Origin: CAYPYI01 sp964415085 | GTDB taxonomy: Bacteria; Bacillota; Clostridia; Tissierellales; Tissierellaceae | Length of the DNA stretch: 19,790 nt | Assembly (NCBI GenBank): GCA_964415085.1 | Contig: CAYPYI010000022.1 | Coordinates: 1-19,790 of the forward strand | Reading direction: 5' to 3' | Part shown: piece after piece, positions 7,051 to 13,592 of the stretch | Numbering within the stretch: the first letter of the stretch is position 1 | Layout of the letters: every line of letters starts with the position of its first letter | Program-made: the position numbers and the translations under genes | The notes under the pieces: generated by a model | Told to the model about the DNA's origin: nothing | Seen by the model: only the letters and a program-made list of their open reading frames with translations | Databases searched by the model: none

Positions 7051-7080
7051 GTCATATATTATTTATACCCAAAATATGAC
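7051..7080 (-). promoter_or_regulatory. Inverted repeat flanking a candidate -10 box
   Basis: GTCATAT (7051-7057) and ATATGAC (7074-7080) form a perfect 7-bp inverted repeat with a 16-bp spacer. On the minus strand the spacer contains TATAAA, a plausible -10 for the small membrane protein gene that starts 20 bp on. The -35 is not clear. The layout would suit repressor binding over the promoter. Confidence 0.35.
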
Positions 7081-7087
7081 TTTAAAA

Positions 7088-7978
7088 TTATAAATAAAGT
7101 ACTAAATTATCCTTATTCTGCATTTCGTATAATAATATTTTTAAATAGTCATAATTATTTCTATCAATAATAAATTTTTCCTCATTTATATTTATATTTA
7201 TATTGTTTGATATTTGATTAAGGTTACTGCTTTTATTAATTATCTTTCCATTATATATTCTAAAGTACATATATTTAAAACCAATGTCCATTCTTAACAC
7301 AATATGTCTTTGATTAAATACACTTTCTATTAAATTAAATCTTTTAATAATATTCATTTTTTTTAGTAACTCATTGTAAAATCCTGCAATTTCAAATTTC
7401 AGTTTTGAAGATGCCTTATCTCTTTTTATGATTAATCTTTCAATGAATTTATCTAAATTATCTTTATTTAATAATATTTCTTTTACATTTAAGGTAGTAA
7501 TTTTTAACTCTTCTGTATTTAATTTTTTTGATAATATATTATATTCAAATTCATAAATATCTTCATATTTTAATATAGGATATAGATGCTCAAATAAATT
7601 TATAAATTCTAATGCTGTATTTTTATTTCTAAATAAAGCTAATGACTTGCCCTTTTGTTCTTTTGATATTGATAATATTTCTTTGTTACTAATATCAATG
7701 TTTAGAAAATAGTACCTATAATCATTTTTATACTGAACATTAAAGATAGGTTTATACTTTTTTATTAATCTACACTCTTCAAGTTTTGCCTCAAGATTAG
7801 TTTGAGTAACAATATAATCTATATCACATATCAAAAATACCATTTTTTCTATCTTCTTGCTCTTTTTTTGATTATAAAAATATGATTTAACTCTTTTTTT
7901 TAGTGATATACTCTTTCCTATATATATAATATTTTTATTTTTATCCTTCATAAAGTATACTCCAGGTAACTCTGGCAT
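7088..7978 (-). CDS. UvrC-like/Cho-like GIY-YIG nuclease family protein (296 aa)
   Basis: Resembles the N-terminal part of the nucleotide-excision-repair nuclease UvrC, which makes the 3' incision. The GIY-YIG fold is at residues 1-85: PELPGVYFMKD (G6-V7-Y8), IIYIGKS (Y19-I-G21), R29, E63 in TNLEAKLEE, and KPIFN ending at N80. Residues about 175-213 (DKFIERLIIKRDKASSKLKFEIAGFYNELLKKM) look like a UVR helical hairpin. Residues 225-250 resemble the strand region that precedes UvrC's second nuclease domain; the RNase H-like and helix-hairpin-helix domains are absent. At 296 residues it is the size of the stand-alone homologue Cho. The start is doubtful: upstream in-frame codons read KYILEKINN, like UvrC's usual N-terminus, but contain no ATG, GTG or TTG before a stop. 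No good ribosome binding site precedes the ATG. Confidence 0.85.
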   Translation of the reverse strand: MPELPGVYFMKDKNKNIIYIGKSISLKKRVKSYFYNQKKSKKIEKMVFLICDIDYIVTQTNLEAKLEECRLIKKYKPIFNVQYKNDYRYYFLNIDISNKEILSISKEQKGKSLALFRNKNTALEFINLFEHLYPILKYEDIYEFEYNILSKKLNTEELKITTLNVKEILLNKDNLDKFIERLIIKRDKASSKLKFEIAGFYNELLKKMNIIKRFNLIESVFNQRHIVLRMDIGFKYMYFRIYNGKIINKSSNLNQISNNINININEEKFIIDRNNYDYLKILLYEMQNKDNLVLYL

Positions 7979-8118
7979 ATTATTTATTTTTTCTAATATA
8001 TATTTTTATCGTATCACAGGAAGCTCATATAATAATCTTTAGTTTAAAAACTATATTTTCTTTATGATAAAGTATTTCTTATTAGATTAAATTTACATCT
8101 TATATTTTAATGTGTCAA

Positions 8119-8154
8119 ATATATCTTTAATTTCTATCATTAAAGATATATAAT
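8119..8154 (+). promoter_or_regulatory. Promoter overlapped by a 13-bp perfect inverted repeat
   Basis: ATATATCTTTAAT (8119-8131), 7-bp spacer, ATTAAAGATATAT (8139-8151) is a perfect inverted repeat. A consensus TATAAT (8149-8154) overlaps its right arm, and a weak -35, TTTAAT (8126-8131), lies 17 bp upstream within the left arm. The predicted transcript starts about 40 bp before the ATG at 8202. A repressor bound to the repeat would cover the whole promoter. Confidence 0.55.
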
Positions 8155-8201
8155 TAATTAAACAGCTAACTTACTTTACTAAAGGTTAAGGGGAGATACA
8201 T

Positions 8202-8777
8202 ATGTATGAAATAAGAAATCCTAAATATAACGATCCTATAAAATATGACAATCCTAATGATACAAGTGTAAATTTTATTAATAAGGAAATACTTAAAAAT
8301 ATTGCAAAATATTTAAAAATAAAAGGTGATGACATTTCAAATCCTCTAGATGAAGCTAAAGAATTAATTAAATGTTTTAAATCTAGCAATAAGCTTATTA
8401 AATATATATATTTGGATACTTTAAAATGTGAAGACGACTTTAATATGGATGATTTATTATATTTTACTGAAAACTTTGAATCTGAAAATCCAATTTTCAA
8501 TTTCCTTGAAAATTTGACAAGGGATGTTCATATGGAAGAAGTTCAAAGCTTCAGAGATTTATATATAAAACATAATAATACAGAAAGATTAACTTTTAAC
8601 TTTACTAGATATGATGAAACTTTTAATAATATTGATGGAACTAATTTAATTACAAGTGATGGAAATATTATTTACATTGATGAGAGTATAATCAAACATC
8701 TTCACCTATCACTAATAGAAATCAGAAAAGACCTTCAAAAATCAGTAATATTAAGTCGTGAAAAAGGTTTATTATAA
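8202..8777 (+). CDS. Hypothetical protein, 191 aa
   Basis: I do not recognise this protein. It looks soluble and acidic-to-neutral, without signal peptide or membrane segments. The first 25 residues are rich in Asn, Tyr and Pro (YNDPIKYDNPNDTS). The middle is helical (about 27-110), and a shorter part with likely strands follows (LTFNFTRYDETF, GNIIYIDESI), ending in a helix. The ATG at 8202 is well placed after AAGGGGAG. This is the only plus-strand gene in the first 15.7 kb. It is divergent from the GIY-YIG gene and convergent with the amidohydrolase gene, sharing a terminator with it. Its promoter is overlaid by a long inverted repeat, so it is probably regulated. It is a self-contained cassette and may be lineage-specific. 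Confidence 0.8.
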   Translation: MYEIRNPKYNDPIKYDNPNDTSVNFINKEILKNIAKYLKIKGDDISNPLDEAKELIKCFKSSNKLIKYIYLDTLKCEDDFNMDDLLYFTENFESENPIFNFLENLTRDVHMEEVQSFRDLYIKHNNTERLTFNFTRYDETFNNIDGTNLITSDGNIIYIDESIIKHLHLSLIEIRKDLQKSVILSREKGLL

Positions 8778-8783
8778 TAAAAC

Positions 8784-8815
8784 AACCTCTAATCTTAAAA
8801 GATTTAGAGGTTTAT
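8784..8815. terminator. Bidirectional terminator between convergent genes
   Basis: Stem AACCTCTAATC (8784-8794) with GATTTAGAGGTT (8801-8812), one bulged A, six-base loop. A T-rich run follows on the plus strand, and TTGTTTTATT follows on the minus strand. It lies between the stop codon of the plus-strand hypothetical gene and that of the minus-strand amidohydrolase gene, and probably serves both. Confidence 0.8.
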
Positions 8816-8817
8816 TT

Positions 8818-9996
8818 TTATTTATATAAATTATTCATTAATTCTACTGCCCCAGAAACATATGCAGTTATACCATAAGGTATACTTTCTTCATTATATC
8901 GTACTTTTGGATGATGCCCTGCATACTTATAACCTTCTTCAATGCTTCCACCACCAAGTCCTAGTAGCATGGAAGGAACCCTTACTGAAACTTCAGAAAA
9001 GTCTTCTGATCCTCCCATAACCCCATCCATTTTTACAACTTTACCTGCTAATGATTTATCATAAGCATTTACTAGTATCTTTGCTATATTTTCATCTGCT
9101 ATCATTGAGCTAGTTGATCCTTTTAATATATATTCTGCTTTAGCATTAAAAGTTTCTGCTACAGTCTTACTAGAACTTTTAATTCTATCCACCATGTATT
9201 CTCTAGTTTCTTGACTAAATGTTCTTAGTGTACCACCAAGTATTGCTTCTTGTGGTATAATATTTTCCGCATCCCCAGAGTTAAACATTCCTATAGTTAA
9301 TACTACTCTTTCTGAAGGATCTGCCTCTCTAGCAATTAGTGACTGTAGAGCTAAATGTAAATGTACACCTACATTTATAGGATCTATTGTTTCATTTGGA
9401 TAAGCTCCATGGCCACCTTTACCAGTTATTTTAATATTAAATATATCACTGGAGGCACTTATTGTTCCTGTGTTATATATTATTGTTCCAGTTGGTGCCA
9501 TTGGTATCATATGAATGGCAATAGCTGCATCTACCTTAGGATTTTCTAATATCCCATCATTTATCATTGCTATGGCTCCTTCTAAAATTTCTTCACCGGG
9601 TTGAAACATTAGTTTTACTGCACCATTTAATTTATCTTCATCTTCTTTTAATAATTTTGCAGCCCCAAGTAACATAGCAGTGTGCATATCGTGTCCACAA
9701 GTATGCGCATTTTTATTTTTAGATGCAAATTCTAGTCCACTATTTTCTTTCATAGGTAAAGCATCCATATCTCCTCTTAATAAGATTACAGGACCCTTAT
9801 CTGGATTTCCTATAGTCGCAGTTATACCGCTAGTACCTATAACATCAGCATCTATTCCCATTTTATTTAATTCTTCTAATACATATGCTTTTGTATTTGG
9901 AAGATTCATTCCTACCTCAGGGTTCTCATGTAAGTGTCTTCTTATTTCTATAATTTCTTTTTGAATACCTTTTGCTCTTTCTAAATATTTACTCAT
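8818..9996 (-). CDS. M20D-family metallopeptidase / N-acyl amino acid amidohydrolase (392 aa)
   Basis: Cytoplasmic zinc- or manganese-dependent amidohydrolase of the hippurate hydrolase / N-acyl-L-amino acid deacylase group, which splits acyl or aminoacyl amide bonds. The family blocks are complete: HLHENPEVG (21-29), RGDMDALPM (74-82), CGHDMHTAMLLGAA with metal ligands C100 and H102, FQPGEE with E135/E136, H162, GKGGHGAYP in the dimerisation domain (192-200), GGSEDFS (328-334) and HHPKVRYNE with H361/H362. Length is normal. Its AAGGAGG site is formed by the last codons of the radical SAM gene, and only one base separates that gene's stop from this ATG, so translation is probably coupled. It is the last gene of the MarR-MATE-radical SAM-M20 operon. 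The exact substrate cannot be read from sequence. Confidence 0.95.
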   Translation of the reverse strand: MSKYLERAKGIQKEIIEIRRHLHENPEVGMNLPNTKAYVLEELNKMGIDADVIGTSGITATIGNPDKGPVILLRGDMDALPMKENSGLEFASKNKNAHTCGHDMHTAMLLGAAKLLKEDEDKLNGAVKLMFQPGEEILEGAIAMINDGILENPKVDAAIAIHMIPMAPTGTIIYNTGTISASSDIFNIKITGKGGHGAYPNETIDPINVGVHLHLALQSLIAREADPSERVVLTIGMFNSGDAENIIPQEAILGGTLRTFSQETREYMVDRIKSSSKTVAETFNAKAEYILKGSTSSMIADENIAKILVNAYDKSLAGKVVKMDGVMGGSEDFSEVSVRVPSMLLGLGGGSIEEGYKYAGHHPKVRYNEESIPYGITAYVSGAVELMNNLYK

Positions 9997-9997
9997 T

Positions 9998-10909
9998 TTA
10001 TACCTCCTTATTAAAATTAAATAAACTTAACTGTTCCATCTTATATCTACTTCTATAATCTATATTAATTTTTTCAATATCAGTAATTATTTCATTATTC
10101 TTGTTTAATTTTCCAAATATCTCTTCTAAGTTCTTCTTATTTTTTACTTCACAATAATAATTATTTCCATATGTTTTAATATATTTATGTTTTAAATTTG
10201 GAAAATTTCTATCTAACTTATCAAAGTAATACTCTCTCTGATTATCTCTTAAAGTTACGCCAAATAAAGGATAGATAAAATCTAAATTAATTTCTTTACT
10301 TTTATTTATAATTTTACTAATATTTTCTTCACTATCATTTATAAAAGGTAATATGGGCATCAACATTATTCCTGCATATATACCTTCTGATTTCAATCTT
10401 TCCAATGCTTTAAATCTTCTACTTGTACTTGGTGCAAAAGGTTCTATTATCTTTGCTATATCATCATCAAAACTTGTAATTGTCATTGCAACAACTACTG
10501 GAGTGTGCTCTTTTATTTCCTTTAATATATCAATATCTCTCATAATCAAATCACTTTTAGTCATAATAAATACCCCAAACCCATTTGATTTTATAACTTT
10601 CAAAGCATCTCTAGTAAGATTTATTGTCTCTTCTAGTTTATTGTAAGGATCACTCATAGCTCCAGTTGCTATTACACCTTTTTCTCTTTTAGTTTTTAAT
10701 TCTTTATTTAATATTTCAACTGCATTCTTTTTATATTTTACTTTACTAAAATTGTCTATATTATATATTTCACTTCTACTATCGCAGTATATACAGTTAT
10801 GATTACATCCTCTATAAAGATTCATATTGTAATCATAATCAAACCAATATTTATTTTTTTTTACTTTTGTAATTATAGTTTTTGATAGGATATAATCATT
10901 TTCACACAT
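9998..10909 (-). CDS. SplB-like radical SAM protein (303 aa)
   Basis: Radical S-adenosylmethionine protein of the COG1533/Rv2578c-like group, which is related to, but distinct from, spore photoproduct lyase. The cluster-binding motif is CNHNCIYC (C35, C39, C42) in the typical context LYRGCxHxCxYCDSR. It is followed by a TGAMSDPYNKLE block (about 82-93) and barrel strands such as VVVAMTITSFDD and GIYAGIMLMPILPFIND. The C-terminal 60 residues are less conserved in type. The ATG follows AAAGGAGA. It begins 43 bp after the MATE gene and abuts the M20 gene. The reaction of this group is largely uncharacterised, so I give no substrate. A link with the co-transcribed amidohydrolase is only suggested by position. 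Confidence 0.9.
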   Translation of the reverse strand: MCENDYILSKTIITKVKKNKYWFDYDYNMNLYRGCNHNCIYCDSRSEIYNIDNFSKVKYKKNAVEILNKELKTKREKGVIATGAMSDPYNKLEETINLTRDALKVIKSNGFGVFIMTKSDLIMRDIDILKEIKEHTPVVVAMTITSFDDDIAKIIEPFAPSTSRRFKALERLKSEGIYAGIMLMPILPFINDSEENISKIINKSKEINLDFIYPLFGVTLRDNQREYYFDKLDRNFPNLKHKYIKTYGNNYYCEVKNKKNLEEIFGKLNKNNEIITDIEKINIDYRSRYKMEQLSLFNFNKEV

Positions 10910-10952
10910 AGCTGTCTCCTTTATTAGACATAAATTATATTACTTATTCATT

Positions 10953-12317
10953 TTATACCTCTAATGGGTCCATTGAATTAATAACTTTTTTAAAGGATTT
11001 AAAAAATAATATACTAGTAGTTGTCGCAGCTATTATATCAGCTATTGGTTCTGCTAAAAATACAGCAAATACTTGATTTTTTAAAACTTTAGGTAGTATT
11101 ATTACTAATGGCAGTAATAAAAATACTTTTCTTAAAAGTGCTAAAAATAGTGATGTTTTAGCATTACCTATTGCTATAAATGTCTGCTGACAAGCAATTT
11201 GAAGACCCAACATAAAGGCTCCAAACATATATACTCTCAAACCACTAGTAGCTATATTTATTATTGCAGCATCTTTAGTGAATATGCTTGCAAATTTTCC
11301 AGGGAAAATCATAATTAATGCCCAAAATATTGTACTATAAGTCACTGTTGAGATACTAAGATATTTGAAAGTTTCCGTCATTCTTTCTTTATTCTTTGCA
11401 CCATAGTTATAACTCATAATAGGTTGTGCCCCTTGAGTTATTCCGGATAAGGGTAAAAAAGTAAACTGCATAGCTGCAGATAATATTGTCATTGCCCCTA
11501 CAGCAGGGTCTCCTCCATATTTCTGTAAGCTTCTATTAAAAGCTACTATGATTATACTTTCTGTTATCTGCATAACAAAAGGTGATAAGCCAAGAAGTAT
11601 TACAGGTTTTAATATATTTAAATCAACTTTTAAATATTCTTTTTTTAATTTTATATTACTTTTCTCACTTCTTAAAAAATAAATAACCCATATAGCCGAT
11701 ACAGCTTGTGAGATAACTGTTGCAAGTGCTGCACCTTTTACTCCCATATCAAAAGTATAAATAAAAATAGGATCTAAAACTATATTTATAACTGCTCCTA
11801 TTGATATGGTTAGCATACTCATTTTTGCAAAACCTTGAGAACTTATAAATGGATTTAGACCAATTGCTAGTTGAACAAAGATTGTTCCTATTGTGTAAAT
11901 ATTCATATATTCTAATGCATATTTTAATGTATTATCACTTGCCCCAAATGTAATTAATAGCTTTTCATTAAATACTAAAAATACACTGGTTAATATTATG
12001 GATATAAATATAAGTGATGTAAAGCAATTCCCCAGTATCTTTTCTGCTTCCTCATAATTATCCTCTCCCATTTTAATTGAAGCTCTTGGAGCTCCGCCCA
12101 TACCTATTAAAACAGCAAAAGCAGATATAATTATTAATAAAGAGGCTGTTATTCCCACTCCTGTTAGTGCATCTCCACCTATATCAGGTATATGACCAAT
12201 ATACATTCTATCTACCATATTATACATTAAACTGATTAATTGTCCTATAATGGCTGGTATTGCTAATTTAAATAATAGTTTTTTTACATCTTCTGTTGCT
12301 AATTTATTCTTTTCCAT
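10953..12317 (-). CDS. MATE-family multidrug efflux protein, MepA-like (454 aa)
   Basis: Polytopic inner-membrane antiporter of the MATE family, about 12 membrane helices in two six-helix halves, exporting cationic drugs or metabolites in exchange for Na+ or H+. Seen: the N-terminal IPAIIGQLISLMYNMVDRMYIGHI segment (about 20-43), which is typical of the MepA branch, GVGITASLLIIISAFAVLIGMGGAPRASI in helix 2 and its following loop, and the second-half equivalent PLSGITQGAQPIMSYNYGAKNKER. Length is normal for the family. It starts 9 bp after the stop codon of the MarR gene, with AGGGGAT as binding site, matching the MarR-pump arrangement of S. aureus mepRA, where MepR represses the pump. The substrate is unknown. 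Confidence 0.92.
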   Translation of the reverse strand: MEKNKLATEDVKKLLFKLAIPAIIGQLISLMYNMVDRMYIGHIPDIGGDALTGVGITASLLIIISAFAVLIGMGGAPRASIKMGEDNYEEAEKILGNCFTSLIFISIILTSVFLVFNEKLLITFGASDNTLKYALEYMNIYTIGTIFVQLAIGLNPFISSQGFAKMSMLTISIGAVINIVLDPIFIYTFDMGVKGAALATVISQAVSAIWVIYFLRSEKSNIKLKKEYLKVDLNILKPVILLGLSPFVMQITESIIIVAFNRSLQKYGGDPAVGAMTILSAAMQFTFLPLSGITQGAQPIMSYNYGAKNKERMTETFKYLSISTVTYSTIFWALIMIFPGKFASIFTKDAAIINIATSGLRVYMFGAFMLGLQIACQQTFIAIGNAKTSLFLALLRKVFLLLPLVIILPKVLKNQVFAVFLAEPIADIIAATTTSILFFKSFKKVINSMDPLEV

Positions 12318-12326
12318 TAATATCCC

Positions 12327-12770
12327 CTATTCTAACTCTTTTATATTATCTAACATTTTTCTATTTATTTTTAAGAAAGATTCAATTTCATCATTACTTA
12401 TATCTAAGAGTAATAATTCTATAAATTTATTATTAGCTTTTTCAATTACCTTTACAATCTCATTGTCGTAATCTTTAAGACTTAAGTAAAATGACCTTGC
12501 ATCATCTTCATTTACTTTAGTAGCTATTAAATTCTTATCAACAAGAAGATTTACAGCTTTTGAAATTAATCCCTTTGTAACTCCTCTATGCATAGATATA
12601 TCTTTAGCAGTTATTTTTTTATCTTTATTATTTACAATAAATGTAAGTACATCAATTTCTGCTGGTGTTAAATTATAATCTGACACTGAACTAAGCATAT
12701 ACTTTTTATATGATTTTATTATTTGAAAATAAATATAAAATATATTAGATTCTTCACTATAAAATTTCAT
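12327..12770 (-). CDS. MarR-family transcriptional regulator (147 aa)
   Basis: Small dimeric winged-helix repressor. Residues about 35-100 carry the core: a helix from LTPAEIDVLTFI, AKDISMHRGVTKGLISKAVNLLVDKNLI with the recognition helix at about 65-80, and the wing NEDDARSFYLSL with the family's D-x-R. N- and C-terminal helices (1-30, 105-145) supply the dimer interface. The ATG follows GGGAGG. As the first gene ahead of a MepA-like pump, it most likely represses this operon and is released by a pump substrate; this is inference from the mepRA/marRAB pattern. Two TAGTTTATT direct repeats and an AACTAGTT palindrome near its promoter are candidate operators. Confidence 0.92.
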   Translation of the reverse strand: MKFYSEESNIFYIYFQIIKSYKKYMLSSVSDYNLTPAEIDVLTFIVNNKDKKITAKDISMHRGVTKGLISKAVNLLVDKNLIATKVNEDDARSFYLSLKDYDNEIVKVIEKANNKFIELLLLDISNDEIESFLKINRKMLDNIKELE

Positions 12771-12785
12771 GATTCCCTCCCTATT

Positions 12786-12838
12786 TAGTTTATTTATGAA
12801 CTAGTTTTAATTATAATGCTATATAGTTTATTATTCAA
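12786..12838 (-). promoter_or_regulatory. Sigma-A promoter and candidate operators of the MarR-MATE operon
   Basis: On the minus strand TTGAAT (-35, 12833-12838), 17 bp, TATAAT (-10, 12810-12815), a near-consensus pair. TAGTTTATT occurs twice on the plus strand, at 12786-12794 and 12824-12832; the second lies in the -35/-10 spacer and the first in the leader. An 8-bp palindrome AACTAGTT (12799-12806) lies near the transcription start. The promoter call is firm; the operators are guesses. Confidence 0.7.
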
Positions 12839-12853
12839 CTATCATTTTGCTAA

Positions 12854-12880
12854 AAAAATAACCTATTTTATCAATAGGTT
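12854..12880 (-). terminator. Rho-independent terminator of the GDPD-DUF1361 operon
   Basis: Perfect 8-bp stem AACCTATT (12860-12867)/AATAGGTT (12873-12880) with a 5-base loop, followed on the minus strand by a run of T. The TGA stop codon of the DUF1361 gene lies at the loop. It directly precedes the promoter of the MarR operon, insulating the two. Confidence 0.85.
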
Positions 12881-13578
12881 AGAAATACGCTATTTGTATT
12901 AAAAAGAAAGAATATTATTGTTAGAAATATAGTATGAAAGCTTATAAATAAATAGAAATCTTTTCTAGTATTTTTATCTATAAAATATTCTTTAAGCATA
13001 TATAAAAACTTACTAGGCTTTAAAATATCCCATGAATAAAATCTTAAATTTCTTCCTAAATATATTCCTATAGACATCAATATATTTATAATTACTGCAC
13101 TTATTATAAATATAAACTTATCTATCTTTCTGATTCCACTAGGATCTACTATTATTAAATAAATATATTGTATTATATTTATATTTATAATTGTATTCAT
13201 AATACCTGAAAGAGCAAGAGATGTAACAGACACTATATCATACCAAATAGGAACTTGAGTTTTATCCATATTTCTATGAGTTAAATTAAGTTCTGTAAGT
13301 AGATATGTTGAATTTGGAAGTAATAATATCCATATAATTAAACCAACTATAGATATAACAATACCTAAATATTTAAAAAACACTATATCAGTATAACTAA
13401 ACATATAGTTGGATATAATAAATAATATTAAAGTTATAATCAAAACAAAAGCTGGTAGTATAGATAATTTAAAGTTTTTAATCATAGGTCTAAAAACTTC
13501 TTCACCAAATATTTTAGCTCTTAATTTTAAAGTCATATAAGCAAAAACATTTAGTATAATTATCATTATTATTTTCAA
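12871..13578 (-). CDS. DUF1361 family membrane protein (235 aa, TTG start)
   Basis: Integral membrane protein with about six hydrophobic segments. The features I associate with DUF1361 are present: LLPNSTYLLTEL (86-97) at the end of a helix, PIWYD (110-114) before the next, and GIYLGRNLRFYSWDIL (171-186) followed by a P. The family's function is unknown. The start is a TTG at 13578-13576 preceded by AAGGAGAG at about 8 bases; an ATG four codons on is an alternative without a better site. It lies 14 bp downstream of the glycerophosphodiester phosphodiesterase gene and is followed by the operon's terminator. Co-transcription hints at a role near the membrane or its lipids, nothing more. Confidence 0.85.
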   Translation of the reverse strand: MKIIMIIILNVFAYMTLKLRAKIFGEEVFRPMIKNFKLSILPAFVLIITLILFIISNYMFSYTDIVFFKYLGIVISIVGLIIWILLLPNSTYLLTELNLTHRNMDKTQVPIWYDIVSVTSLALSGIMNTIININIIQYIYLIIVDPSGIRKIDKFIFIISAVIINILMSIGIYLGRNLRFYSWDILKPSKFLYMLKEYFIDKNTRKDFYLFISFHTIFLTIIFFLFNTNSVFLTY

Positions 13579-13592
13579 TCTTATCTCTCCTT

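Noticed and set aside
8186..8500. Minus-strand 104-aa frame opposite the 191-aa hypothetical gene
   Set aside because: The plus-strand frame has a good ribosome binding site, promoter and terminator, while this frame has none and looks like a hydrophobic complement.
9998..10909. True spore photoproduct lyase (splB)
   Set aside because: The LYRGCxHxCxYCDSR context, the TGAMSDPY block and the 303-aa length fit the general COG1533 group. Real SplB is longer, and its distinctive C-terminal features were not seen.
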